DNA of 55,867 bases from Gammaproteobacteria bacterium. GTDB taxonomy: Bacteria > Pseudomonadota > Gammaproteobacteria > Pseudomonadales > Azotimanducaceae. Below the pieces are notes generated by a model. It saw only the letters and a list, made by a program, of their open reading frames with translations, was not told the DNA's origin and did not search any database. This document shows, piece by piece, positions 8,987-17,867 of this stretch. The stretch is from the NCBI GenBank assembly GCA_012960535.1, contig DUBB01000008.1:1112-56978 (forward strand). Reading direction: 5' to 3'. Positions within the stretch are counted from its first letter, which is position 1, and the number at the start of each line of letters is the position of its first letter. The position numbers were made by a program, and so were the translations under genes.

Positions 8987-9385
8987 CTATTTACGCGAAC
9001 TTACGCTTGACTCATATCCACGCCATAAGAAGTGCAGGAAAGCTGCCCAGATCAAAACATAGGCTAACGCAAAGCCCCACTCATAACCGCTGTAACCTAA
9101 TGCAATGCCAACCACGGGTAACATTGCCAGAAAATGGCCCTGCACCCAACTGCTCGTTAGAAAACTGATAATAAGAGCGCTAACAAACGACAGTAGCATC
9201 ATTGCGGAGAATGCATGTACTGACCAGGAAAACCCGTCAAAAAACATCAGTGCACCGAATATCAGGCTAAGAACGCCAGCACTAGAGTGAATAATCGCAT
9301 CCCAAGCGATAGTGCTTTCTCTGGTCGGTGATTTCGTCAAACTGTCGTCTTCAATTATCCCGCCTATGAGAAAGAAAAGTAACAC
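8987..9385 (-). CDS. Small integral membrane protein, unknown
   Basis: A 132-residue hydrophobic protein with four or five probable membrane helices, for example DAIIHSSAGVLSLIFGALMF, HAFSAMMLLSFVSALIISFL and FALAYVLIWAAFLHFLW. It starts at GTG 9385 with a weak ribosome site, so the start is uncertain. I do not recognise a family. It lies between the PhyH gene and the divergently oriented MFS gene. Confidence 0.55.
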   Translation of the reverse strand: MLLFFLIGGIIEDDSLTKSPTRESTIAWDAIIHSSAGVLSLIFGALMFFDGFSWSVHAFSAMMLLSFVSALIISFLTSSWVQGHFLAMLPVVGIALGYSGYEWGFALAYVLIWAAFLHFLWRGYESSVSSRK

Positions 9386-9533
9386 GGTTGAGGGAATGAG
9401 TCACAGATATCCTTGAGGTCGAGCCATAGCGTTACTATGGTGTACCCAAATCGAGTGTTGTCTGCTAGTTCGTCTTGGCGCAGCGGTATAGACCTGGCCT
9501 GAAAGTAGCGTCATTTGACTTCTGTTAAGGTAC

Positions 9534-10880
9534 ATGGAAGCTTTGTGGGCAGTATTGAACGGGCTATGTGACGTGAAAGTATTATCGGCTCCTTTTCCAT
9601 CTCTTGACGATTCCAAGTGGGTAAGACTCATTGCCCTTGCGTTACTTTATGCAGGGCAAGGGCTTCCTATCGGTATTTTTCAGGTTGCGCTGCCAGCCTA
9701 CATGGCTTCACTGGGCATGTCGCCAGCGGAAGTTGGCGGATTTATTGCTTTTGTCTTCATTCCCTGGAGCTTTAAATTAATTGCTGGTCCTGTTATGGAC
9801 AAGTTCGTGTTCCCGCCAATGGGTAGGCGACGACCCTGGATCCTGCTGGCGCAATCGGGTTTGCTGTTGAGCTTTATTGTCCTTTGCCTGCTGGCACCAG
9901 ACCCCGGGTCACAGTACTGGCTGCTCGCTGCGCTGGGCTTTTTGAGTAATGTTTTCGGCGCCTTGCAGGATGTAGCGGTTGACGGTATGGCCATCGATCT
10001 GCTCAGAGAGGATGAACGCGCCCAGGGTAATGCTTTTATGTATGGCGGACAGATATCCGGCATCAGTGTGGCGGGTTCGATCAGCAGCTGGGCTTTGATG
10101 AGTTTTGGGTTGCAGCTGGCGGCAGCTTTGATGGCATTGTGTGTGTTCCTTATTTTACTGATTCCGTTGTTCCTGCGGGAACGGCCCGGTGAACGAATTC
10201 TACCCTGGACCGAAGGGGTTACCGCTAAAACCGGCACAGCGCTTTCCAGTGAGAGCTGGGCCTCCATCCTGTCCAGCGTATTTCAGGCTTTATTACTTCC
10301 CATGAGTATTCTATTGATTCTGATTGAGGCACTGAATCGAATGACCTCTGGACTTCTGGTAGCAGTGAGCCCAGTGCTGACTGTCCAGGAATTAGGGTGG
10401 TTGCAGCTCGATTTTTCTAACTGGGTAGCGGTGACTGGTGTGATTGCGGCGCTAACGGGGGTCGTATTAGGCCCTATCATTGATCGCCTGGGTTCGTTGC
10501 GTATTTTGAAGTGGATTGTGATGTTTCGTCTTGCAATCTTTCTGGCTATGGGACTCTTCGAAAGTATGTGGGGCGTATCCAGCGTATTTAAGTGGTTCAT
10601 GCTGGTTAACGCGATTGCAACTCAGATTGTGACTATTGCACTGATTGCTCTTTTTATGAGGCTATGCCTGAATCGCGTGGCTGCCTCACAGTTTGCAGTC
10701 TATATGGCGCTGGCTAATCTAACCTATTCCATGGGATCTGGGCTTCTGGTACTGCTGAGCGGCTTCACTGACTACAGGGGTATGATGCTTTTCTCCAGCC
10801 TGATGATTGGCCTTATGCTATTGCTATTGCCGTTGGTCGACTTGGATAGGCATGAACAGGATCTTTCGAGACTGCGCTGA
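9534..10880 (+). CDS. MFS transporter, AmpG/PAT-like
   Basis: A 448-residue 12-helix inner-membrane permease. The motifs YAGQGLPIGIFQVALPAYMA in helix 1, FIPWSFKLIAGPVMDK in helix 2 and the loop PMGRRRPWILLAQSG identify the AmpG/acetyl-CoA-transporter (PAT) branch of the major facilitator superfamily. FGALQDVAVDGMAIDLL is the usual helix-4/5 signature. AmpG imports anhydro-muropeptides, but environmental members of this branch are numerous and the cargo here is open. ATG at 9534 follows TTAAGG. It is convergent with the sulfatase gene. Confidence 0.85.
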   Translation: MEALWAVLNGLCDVKVLSAPFPSLDDSKWVRLIALALLYAGQGLPIGIFQVALPAYMASLGMSPAEVGGFIAFVFIPWSFKLIAGPVMDKFVFPPMGRRRPWILLAQSGLLLSFIVLCLLAPDPGSQYWLLAALGFLSNVFGALQDVAVDGMAIDLLREDERAQGNAFMYGGQISGISVAGSISSWALMSFGLQLAAALMALCVFLILLIPLFLRERPGERILPWTEGVTAKTGTALSSESWASILSSVFQALLLPMSILLILIEALNRMTSGLLVAVSPVLTVQELGWLQLDFSNWVAVTGVIAALTGVVLGPIIDRLGSLRILKWIVMFRLAIFLAMGLFESMWGVSSVFKWFMLVNAIATQIVTIALIALFMRLCLNRVAASQFAVYMALANLTYSMGSGLLVLLSGFTDYRGMMLFSSLMIGLMLLLLPLVDLDRHEQDLSRLR

Positions 10881-10963
10881 GTGTAGCGGTTTTGTGCGAT
10901 GGTGTTTTCATACGATTAAACAGATGTAGCGTGTTGGTTCGATGCTCAAGCGAACGGCTGAAT

Positions 10964-10980
10964 AGGGCGCAGGCCGCCCT
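10964..10980. terminator. Hairpin between convergent genes
   Basis: AGGGCG (10964-10969) and CGCCCT (10975-10980) form a six-base stem with a 5-base loop, touching the stop codon of the sulfatase gene. Only a short T-run follows on the plus strand. Possible bidirectional terminator. Confidence 0.4.
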
Positions 10981-12633
10981 TTAAGGTAACGCGTACGGAT
11001 TTTCGCCGTTAATAGGTAGAATAATGTTATTCCTGGTTTTGTAGTCTTGCCAGAGCACCGCTAGTGCAGCGACCCTGCCTGGATTTTCTGCAGCGAGGTC
11101 GCTGGTTTCCGCTGGGTCATCATCCAGATTAAAAAGCTGCCACTTGCCATTGCCAAAAGGCGGCGCCTGGGTCACCATTTTCCAGGATCCTTGCCGTATT
11201 GCCTGACGGCCAAAAAGCTCCCAGCCGTTGATATCATCGGCATCGTAAACCGCCAGTTGTTGATTGCGCAAATGAGGCAGCAGTGATTTCCCGCTGATGG
11301 GGAACACCTCTCGGCCTTTATAGATGCTTCCAGGGTGTTGAGTATTTGCCAGTTCAAGCAATGTGGGGGCGATGTCTTTTACGCTCATCATCTCTTCGTC
11401 CATGTCGCCGTCGTAGTCAAGATCAGCGTAATGAATGATGGCCGGTACTTTAATACCACCTTCCGATACAAAGCTTTTGTAGTCACGAAACGGTCCGCCG
11501 CTGGCCTGCGCCCATTGGGCGCCATAATGAATATATGAATTCACCTTGCCCATGTTCTCAAGGCTGTTATCAAAGGAACGGGGAATCCACTCTTCGTTAT
11601 CGCCTAAAGTGCCTATATCGTTTCCCTCGGCACCATTGTCGGACATAAACATGATGAAGGTATTTTCATACTCACCTGTTTCTTTAAGATGGTTGATCAC
11701 CCTGCCAATATTACGATCGAGATTTTCGACCATGGCAGCATAAAGCTCCATTTTACGTGCTTCTACTTTCTTTTCGTCCGTGCTGAGCTCCTGCCACGAC
11801 GTAATGTAGGACGGGGCGATTGCTGCAACGGTTGCTTCGTCGATAATGCCAAGTGCCCGTAACCTTGAAATTCGAGTCTCGCGCAGCTTTTCATAACCGC
11901 CGTCATAGATCCCCTTATAAAGATCCATATCTTCTGTAGGGACCTGCAATGGCCAGTGTGGGGATGTGTAGGCAAGATAGCCAAAAAACGGATTACCGTC
12001 CGCACGGTTCTGATCGATATAGCCAATCATTTTGTCGGTATAATAGTTTGTAGAATAAAAATCTGAGGGGAGCGCTGTAACTTCCCCATTCTCAAGATAA
12101 TCGACAACCATGGTTTCGGTCAGGCCTTGCTGGTCACTGAAATGACTGGCACCACCCTGAACCAGGTAAAAGGATTGTTCAAATCCGCGGCTGGGTGGTT
12201 GAAGATCTGGTGCGCCGCCCAAATGCCATTTTCCAGCCATATAGGTATGATAGCCACTGTCCCTGAGAATGCTGGATACCGAAACCACGTCCTGATTAAG
12301 GTGCGCTTCATAGCCTCGTTGACCCACTTGATTGGTGTCCCACTCTCCGTGCATCGTACCCAGGCCAGCCAGATGATGATCGGTGCCGGAAAGCAGCATT
12401 GCCCGGGTTGGGGAACAGGTTGGCGCCGCATAAAAATCAGTCAGCAACAAGCCCTCAGCAGCAAGATTGTCCAAATTTGGCGTGCGAATTTCACTGCCGT
12501 AGGCGCCCATATCCGTATAGCCTAGGTCATCGGCGACGATCAACAGAATATTGGGGCGAGGGGACGTGACATCGACATCACCACATCCTGTTAGAAGCAG
12601 AGTAGCGAATATATAAGCAACTATATTTCTCAT
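10981..12633 (-). CDS. Lipoprotein sulfatase (formylglycine type)
   Basis: A 550-residue type I sulfatase. The leader ends in a lipobox, LLLTGC (Cys17), predicting a lipid-anchored periplasmic or outer-membrane enzyme. The metal-binding NILLIVADDLGY (Asp35, Asp36), the formylglycine motif CSPTR (Cys73) and the later FMSDNGAEG are all intact, so catalysis needs a formylglycine-generating enzyme encoded elsewhere. It hydrolyses an organic sulfate ester whose identity is unknown; length and insertions fit arylsulfatases. It starts 12 bases after the tryptophan-dioxygenase-like gene with GAAGGC as ribosome site, so it is the last gene of the kynurenine-type operon, an unusual place for a sulfatase. 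Confidence 0.88.
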   Translation of the reverse strand: MRNIVAYIFATLLLTGCGDVDVTSPRPNILLIVADDLGYTDMGAYGSEIRTPNLDNLAAEGLLLTDFYAAPTCSPTRAMLLSGTDHHLAGLGTMHGEWDTNQVGQRGYEAHLNQDVVSVSSILRDSGYHTYMAGKWHLGGAPDLQPPSRGFEQSFYLVQGGASHFSDQQGLTETMVVDYLENGEVTALPSDFYSTNYYTDKMIGYIDQNRADGNPFFGYLAYTSPHWPLQVPTEDMDLYKGIYDGGYEKLRETRISRLRALGIIDEATVAAIAPSYITSWQELSTDEKKVEARKMELYAAMVENLDRNIGRVINHLKETGEYENTFIMFMSDNGAEGNDIGTLGDNEEWIPRSFDNSLENMGKVNSYIHYGAQWAQASGGPFRDYKSFVSEGGIKVPAIIHYADLDYDGDMDEEMMSVKDIAPTLLELANTQHPGSIYKGREVFPISGKSLLPHLRNQQLAVYDADDINGWELFGRQAIRQGSWKMVTQAPPFGNGKWQLFNLDDDPAETSDLAAENPGRVAALAVLWQDYKTRNNIILPINGENPYALP

Positions 12634-12645
12634 ATTATATGCCTT

Positions 12646-13581
12646 CTATAGCTCCGTTCTTATGCGCCATAACTCCGGGAAAAACCGGTGATCAACTATC
12701 TCTCGCAGCCAGCCAACGCCTGCAGAGCCGCCTGTTCCTGGTTTAAATCCGAGTATCCGCTCGACACTGATAAAATGGCGGTGGCGGTACTGAGAGAATA
12801 GATCGGCAACTTCTGTCAGGTTTTCACCCAGCATATAAAGTTGATTTTCAGGTGTCGGGTCTGCGTAGACAGCAAGCCAGGCTTTTTCAATTGATGGATG
12901 GGTTTTGTATGGTTCTGTCCAGTCCCGTACCAGGCATTCCGGGGCCACTTGGTAGCCATTTCTATGCAGAAGTTTAATCACATCATCGTAAAGGCTGGGC
13001 GACGAAAAATTCTTGAGAAGCGCAGGATAAACATGAGCAACGTTACTGTGGGCATCGCACATTTTTTTGTTTTTATTACCCAGAATAAATTCAATATGGC
13101 GGTACATGAATGACAGTTGACCTGAGGCGGCACCTAAATAATCGCGAAATTTATTAAAACCGTCGGTTTTTATGGTCGACAGCACCTCCCATACATTGAT
13201 GATCAATTTCATTATTTTCTTCGAGCGGTCCAGAATGACAAAGGCGTTGGCAATATCATCGGCGTTAAGGCGAATCTGCAGGTTATAGAGCTCATAATAC
13301 AACGATTTAAACAGCAGCTCTTTTGCCTGCCCCATGATTATGAAGCACATCTCATCATATCCTTCCGAGCGTGGATGCTGAAGACTGAGCAGCAGGTCAA
13401 TGCTTTCATAGTCAATATAAGGATTGCTGGTGCCGTGAAAATCGGTGATCGGCTCACCTTCATTTTTGACGGCTTGATCCTCCCGGATTTTTTCGTTGAG
13501 AACATCCATTGCACGCGCATAGGGTGAACTGTCGACACCGCTCGGATCGACAATATCCGGTATTATAAACTCAAAGCTCAT
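12646..13581 (-). CDS. kynA: Tryptophan 2,3-dioxygenase-like protein with altered distal pocket
   Basis: A 311-residue heme dioxygenase of the TDO family. The proximal heme ligand is His269 (YRHRHFISVERILG), and GFKPGTGGSAGV with Thr283 and the carboxylate-binding Arg146 (KFRDYLG) are conserved. Compared with the Xanthomonas enzyme as I remember it, distal His55 (FIIQHQTSEL) is Gly84 here (FIIMGQAKEL) and Tyr113 is Phe142. The family reaction is L-tryptophan plus O2 to N-formylkynurenine. Given the pocket changes, the substrate or mechanism may differ. ATG at 13581 is preferred over an adjacent in-frame GTG because GGGAAA is well spaced. It follows the ACMS decarboxylase gene by 19 bases. Confidence 0.85.
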   Translation of the reverse strand: MSFEFIIPDIVDPSGVDSSPYARAMDVLNEKIREDQAVKNEGEPITDFHGTSNPYIDYESIDLLLSLQHPRSEGYDEMCFIIMGQAKELLFKSLYYELYNLQIRLNADDIANAFVILDRSKKIMKLIINVWEVLSTIKTDGFNKFRDYLGAASGQLSFMYRHIEFILGNKNKKMCDAHSNVAHVYPALLKNFSSPSLYDDVIKLLHRNGYQVAPECLVRDWTEPYKTHPSIEKAWLAVYADPTPENQLYMLGENLTEVADLFSQYRHRHFISVERILGFKPGTGGSAGVGWLREIVDHRFFPELWRIRTEL

Positions 13582-13600
13582 CACTTTTTCCCAATGATTT

Positions 13601-14596
13601 TCAGGCTATATTAAAAAATTTCGCCGCATTGTCACCTAAAATAGCAGATCTATCTTGTTCACTCAGGCCGCTGTGATTTCGCACAAGTGAACCCATGTCA
13701 ATTTCGCCAAGCGGAAACGGGTAGTCCGTGCCGAACATTACCCGCTCAACCCCGCTGCAACTTAGCAGTAGATCAAGTGCGTCTTCACTAAAGACCGCGC
13801 TGTCTACGCTAAAGCGATCAACGTAGGAGGAGGGCAGATTAGGACAGTCTTTAGCAACGATATCACGCTCCCGCCAGGCATTGTCAACCCGGCCCATAAG
13901 GTAGGCAAAGCTACCTCCGCCATGAGCAAAGCAAAGCTTCAGGTTTTTTGGAAGCTGCTCAAACGCCCCTGACAGGATCAGCGATAAAATAGAAAGCTGG
14001 GTTTCAGCCGGCATGGCTACCAGCCACTGAAGCATATATTTCGGCATTCTTTCCGGCGCCATCATATCCCATGGGTGGATCAGCACTGGCGCGTCAATGC
14101 GGGCACAATGTTGTAAAAATGTAATGATTCCTTCATCGTCCAGATTTTTATCTTTAACGTGGTTGCCGATCTGCACTGCCACATGACCGCACGCCATCGC
14201 TCGGCTGGCCTCAGCGCAGGCTAAATCAATGTCCTGTAGTGGCACCTGACACATGGCTTTAAGTCGTGCAGGCTCATGCGAGCATAACTCAAGTTCTGCA
14301 TCGTTAATTAGCTGCGCACATGCTAGTGCCTGGTCGGCTGGTTTTTCATAGGCAAAGAGTATCGGCGTTGCGCTCATGATCTGAATATCAACCGAGTATT
14401 TATCCATCTCTTCAATCCGCCGAGGTGCATTCCAGCAAGCGTCATAAATAGGGCGGTAATCTTTCTTGCCTAGCGTGATCATGCCTTTTTGTTCAGATAC
14501 TTTGCGAAAACCGGGCCAGGCGCCGTTGCCGAAGCGGCTATCCAGATCATCAATGCCATCAGGATAAAAGTGTGAATGAATATCAATCGTCTTCAT
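13601..14596 (-). CDS. nbaD: 2-amino-3-carboxymuconate-6-semialdehyde decarboxylase (ACMSD)
   Basis: A 331-residue amidohydrolase-superfamily decarboxylase. The zinc ligands are visible: HSH in IDIHSHFYP (His7, His9), the HPWDM histidine, the histidine of FAHGGGSF, and the aspartate of GTDYPFPLGE. It removes CO2 from the ring-opened product of 3-hydroxyanthranilate to give 2-aminomuconate semialdehyde. Its start overlaps the stop of the 3-hydroxyanthranilate dioxygenase gene by four bases (ATGA), so the two are coupled. Length and motifs match ACMSD well. The neighbouring dioxygenase makes the assignment firm, apart from substrate range. Confidence 0.9.
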   Translation of the reverse strand: MKTIDIHSHFYPDGIDDLDSRFGNGAWPGFRKVSEQKGMITLGKKDYRPIYDACWNAPRRIEEMDKYSVDIQIMSATPILFAYEKPADQALACAQLINDAELELCSHEPARLKAMCQVPLQDIDLACAEASRAMACGHVAVQIGNHVKDKNLDDEGIITFLQHCARIDAPVLIHPWDMMAPERMPKYMLQWLVAMPAETQLSILSLILSGAFEQLPKNLKLCFAHGGGSFAYLMGRVDNAWRERDIVAKDCPNLPSSYVDRFSVDSAVFSEDALDLLLSCSGVERVMFGTDYPFPLGEIDMGSLVRNHSGLSEQDRSAILGDNAAKFFNIA

Positions 14597-15165
14597 GCTT
14601 TAAGCTGCACCCAACCTTCCGGCGGTTTGCCTTTGCCGGGATGTATTTCACCGCAATGAGCACATTTTCGTGCTTCCATATTATCGTGGTAATCCTGATA
14701 AACTTTTGGCAGGGCTGTGACAATCATACTTGGATCAGCAAGTGATACCTCCACCCGATGAACTCTTTCACCACACTGAAAGCAGAACCATTCAAACCCT
14801 TCCATCATGTCGGGCTGACGGGGCGCTTCGATAACCAGACCAATGGACCCCGCTTGTGGCCTTTGCGGCGCGTGTAAGGCGTGGGGTGGTAGTAAAAATA
14901 CTTCGCCTTCGCGGATAGGCACATCATAAATCTCACCCTTCTCAGCGATCTTGAGCATCATGTCGCCCTTGATTTGATAGAACCATTCTTGGACCGGATC
15001 ATCGTGGAAATCGACACGGGTATTCGGCCCGCCAACCACCATAACAATCATTCCTGTTGTTTCATCATGGAGTATTTTATTCCCGACAGGCGGCTTGAGG
15101 AGGTCTTTGTGATCCTCCACCCATTTTTCAAAATTAAAGGGTCTGAATCTAGGGTGTGCAGGCAT
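14593..15165 (-). CDS. nbaC: 3-hydroxyanthranilate 3,4-dioxygenase
   Basis: A 190-residue cupin dioxygenase. Active-site iron ligands are His and Glu in FHDDPVQEW and His in LHAPQRP; Arg in NTRVDFH likely contacts substrate. The C-terminal tail carries two CxxC pairs (CFQCG and CAHCG), the rubredoxin-like iron site present in bacterial forms. It opens the ring of 3-hydroxyanthranilate to 2-amino-3-carboxymuconate semialdehyde, the substrate of the next gene. The ribosome site AAGGAG lies at the 3' end of the upstream RidA gene, two bases away, so the genes are one transcript. Confidence 0.93.
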   Translation of the reverse strand: MPAHPRFRPFNFEKWVEDHKDLLKPPVGNKILHDETTGMIVMVVGGPNTRVDFHDDPVQEWFYQIKGDMMLKIAEKGEIYDVPIREGEVFLLPPHALHAPQRPQAGSIGLVIEAPRQPDMMEGFEWFCFQCGERVHRVEVSLADPSMIVTALPKVYQDYHDNMEARKCAHCGEIHPGKGKPPEGWVQLKA

Positions 15166-15167
15166 GA

Positions 15168-15584
15168 TTACTCCTTTTTGTAGGCAATCGCCTTAATTTC
15201 AATAATAATATTTGGATGTGGCAGCTCGGCTACGGCTACAGTGGTTCGTGCCGGGCCTGTAGGGTCAAAATATTCACCATAAACAGTGTTATACCCCTTA
15301 AAATAAGCCATATCAGTGAGAAAAGTACTGATTTCAACCAGATCGTCCAGGCTGGCATCCGCTTCCTTCAATGTGGCTTCGATATTTCTAATAACTGCAT
15401 GAGTTTGCGCTTTGATGTCCAGAGTCACTTTGCCGGTATCATCAGTCTCGGCGCCCTCGTGACTATTATCTTTTCGGCGCGAACTGGTGCCGGAAACATA
15501 AATAAAATCACCTGCTTTTTTGAAATGTGGGTAATTACCGAGCGGTCTAGCTTTGCCGTCTATTACTTTGCTCTCAGTACTCAT
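15168..15584 (-). CDS. RidA-family protein, probable 2-aminomuconate deaminase
   Basis: A 138-residue YjgF/RidA protein. The N-terminal half carries FIYVSGTSSRRKD and the C-terminal half GPARTTVAVAELP, whose Arg is the usual carboxylate-binding residue. In the 2-nitrobenzoate and aminophenol pathways a RidA homologue (NbaF/AmnE type) deaminates 2-aminomuconate. With 3-hydroxyanthranilate dioxygenase and ACMSD directly downstream, that role is the best guess; general enamine deamination is the alternative. It is the first gene of the operon; ATG at 15584 follows AGGATA. Confidence 0.82.
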   Translation of the reverse strand: MSTESKVIDGKARPLGNYPHFKKAGDFIYVSGTSSRRKDNSHEGAETDDTGKVTLDIKAQTHAVIRNIEATLKEADASLDDLVEISTFLTDMAYFKGYNTVYGEYFDPTGPARTTVAVAELPHPNIIIEIKAIAYKKE

Positions 15585-15700
15585 AATTTATCCTAGAGTT
15601 TCGCACGAATAATAAGGCCTTCATTTGAAAAATAAAGACAGTTAAATCGTTCCCGCCAACTCGGGAATGGAATGACCAAACTATCTTGAAATAGCCGTAT

Positions 15701-15722
15701 CAGAGTATAACCCTTTACTCTG
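15701..15722. promoter_or_regulatory. Inverted repeat upstream of the kynurenine-type operon
   Basis: CAGAGTA (15701-15707) and TACTCTG (15716-15722) form a perfect 7-base dyad with 8 bases between, 117-138 bases upstream of the first gene. The spacing suits a dimeric regulator. The rest of 15585-16003 contains no gene I can support. Confidence 0.35.
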
Positions 15723-16003
15723 TAATTACGGACATGCCTGAGCAGGGCTGTGTTCTCGCAATAGCGAAGTTTCCTTATCTTAACTATCCGGCAGGGCTGT
15801 TACTAAGCCTGGCGTGTGATAGTGCTTTAGGCCGGCAGAGTGAACTTGGCGGGACAGCGGCTCTTACCGGAGTCGTAGTTAACCAAAGGGATTGTCTGGC
15901 AGCAGTGGAGAAATGGGGAGGGTAGGGTGGCGGAATCTTAACCTGGGAGCGTATAGGCTGAGCTCGGATTTAACCAGGCATGGTTTTAATCTCAACGGGC
16001 CGG

Positions 16004-17434
16004 TTACGCGGCTCGACGCGCCTCTAGTTGCGCTCGTATGTTATTGGCGCGCCGCTCATCCAAGTCATAATTACGCATGACCAGGATAGCAATCAGAGTC
16101 CCGATCGCGGGTATGGCAATGTAGCTTAACCGTAAAAGCTCAAGGGTGTCCTCAGTTTGTACAGCCACTGTTTGATCAAATCCGATAGTGCTCAAGATAA
16201 GCCCGCTTGCGCCTCCGGCAAAAGCCGCCCCTAATTTGACCATCCACCAGTAGATGGCGCCAAAGGTACCCTCCCTGCGTTGTTTGGTTTCCAGCTCATC
16301 GAGATCGCAGATATCTGCGGTCATTGACATCATAATGGTAAACAGGCCACCAATACCAAAGGCGAACAGCGGCAGTGGTATCAGCATCAAGTAAGGGTTT
16401 TCCGGCGAGAAGCTCCACCAGAACAAGATATAGCCAACTAGAGAGATTGATTGAGAGTATAAAAAAGTAATTTTTTTGCCGTATTTCTGCGCGGCGTGGT
16501 TAATCACAGGAATAACCAGAAAGCAGGTACACAAAGCTCCTACAGAGCCAAACAAGGTCGGCCACATACCGGCTTGCCCGGGGTCTCCATTATTCATGTA
16601 GTAAACAATAATAAACCAAGAAAAAGCCGCTACAGTCTGAAAGGCATTAAAAATCAGGAAGGTCGCTATACAGATTTTTTGAAAGGGTTTGTTGCGCAGT
16701 GTGATCACAATACCACGGCCAAAATCGTTTAAAGTATCCTTAAGATTCCCCTTTTCAGCTACTTGCCGATGGTCATTTCCAGGATTATTGGTAAAGGTAC
16801 AAAAGATAGCCGGTACTAGCGCCAGGGCCATACAGACACCGCCGACCCAAAGGGATAGCGTTCTAGCCCCCTGGGTTGCAGATTCAAACCAACTGGGATC
16901 ATAGAGAACTATCCAAAACCAGGGTGCAATCACCCAGGCCCACTGACCAATCCACTGAGCCACTGCCATCAAACGGGTTCTTTCGTGGAAGTCATTGCTC
17001 ATTTCATAGCCCATGGCGACGTAGGGCACGCTGAATATAGTCATTCCAATCCAGAACACACAGCACCAGGAAAGGAAGTAGTAGAAGTTATACATCTGAG
17101 AATTGTCTGCAGACAGTTGCCACATCATCATGAATGACAACCCCGATATAATGGCACCTATAAATACATAGGGTCTGCGTTTGCCCCACCGGGAGACGGT
17201 GTGGTCTGAGATATAGCCCATTAGCGGGTCGGTGATGGCGTCAATCAATTTGGGTATAAAGAAAATCAGCGCCCAAAGGATAGGGCTCATGCCTAGAGCC
17301 TGCACCAGAATGACCATAAAGATGCCCAGCGCGGCGGGAAACATTTGATTGGCCAGCATACCAATTCCAAAGGCGATTTTCTGATCAAGGGGTATTTGAT
17401 TGCGGTTAGTATTTTGAATGCTGGTATGGCTCAT
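16004..17434 (-). CDS. GPH-family sugar:cation symporter
   Basis: A 476-residue inner-membrane carrier with about 12 helices. The loop motif DAITDPLMGYISDHT followed by RWGKRRPY is the signature of the glycoside-pentoside-hexuronide symporter family (MelB/XylP type). FSVPYVAMGYEMSNDFHERTR is the usual second loop. It would co-transport a glycoside or related solute with sodium or protons; cargo is not predictable. ATG at 17434 follows GCGGAAAC. No glycosidase lies beside it, and it is separated by more than 400 bases from both neighbours. Confidence 0.88.
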   Translation of the reverse strand: MSHTSIQNTNRNQIPLDQKIAFGIGMLANQMFPAALGIFMVILVQALGMSPILWALIFFIPKLIDAITDPLMGYISDHTVSRWGKRRPYVFIGAIISGLSFMMMWQLSADNSQMYNFYYFLSWCCVFWIGMTIFSVPYVAMGYEMSNDFHERTRLMAVAQWIGQWAWVIAPWFWIVLYDPSWFESATQGARTLSLWVGGVCMALALVPAIFCTFTNNPGNDHRQVAEKGNLKDTLNDFGRGIVITLRNKPFQKICIATFLIFNAFQTVAAFSWFIIVYYMNNGDPGQAGMWPTLFGSVGALCTCFLVIPVINHAAQKYGKKITFLYSQSISLVGYILFWWSFSPENPYLMLIPLPLFAFGIGGLFTIMMSMTADICDLDELETKQRREGTFGAIYWWMVKLGAAFAGGASGLILSTIGFDQTVAVQTEDTLELLRLSYIAIPAIGTLIAILVMRNYDLDERRANNIRAQLEARRAA

Positions 17435-17867
17435 GGGTTTTTGTTTCCGCAGTTATTTTTTATTAGATACCCAGTTGAAAAGACCTTTGCCTGCGCATAC
17501 GAATATACAGCTAGTTCAGTTCAGCCCTCTTTTTATAAAGGGGGAAATACTGACCTGTTTAGATCGGGAAACCGACGGCATCGAGTCTAGGGTTTTAGTA
17601 TCAGCCAGTCCATGATGATTCGACCAAGGTGGGCAAATTTGCGATAACGGAGCCGCCGTATCTATGTTTGATTAGATACAAAGTCGAGAACCACCGGTGC
17701 TGGTGTGTTAGGTCATGCCCGGGAAAACGACCAGTAGCCAGTAGCCAGTAGTAGCTAGAAGAAGCTGGTAGAAGCAAGGCCATGGCCACCTTTTTGTCTT
17801 TGCCGCGTTCGAAGACGGTTACGACCTTATGATTTCAGATCGGCGCAGTTGCTGTGAGCTCGTTCGG
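17435..17867. other. Intergenic region with short repeats
   Basis: No gene supported. A small 7-base tandem (CAGTAGC, two full copies plus a partial, 17732-17753) is present. Otherwise nothing seen. Confidence 0.5.
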
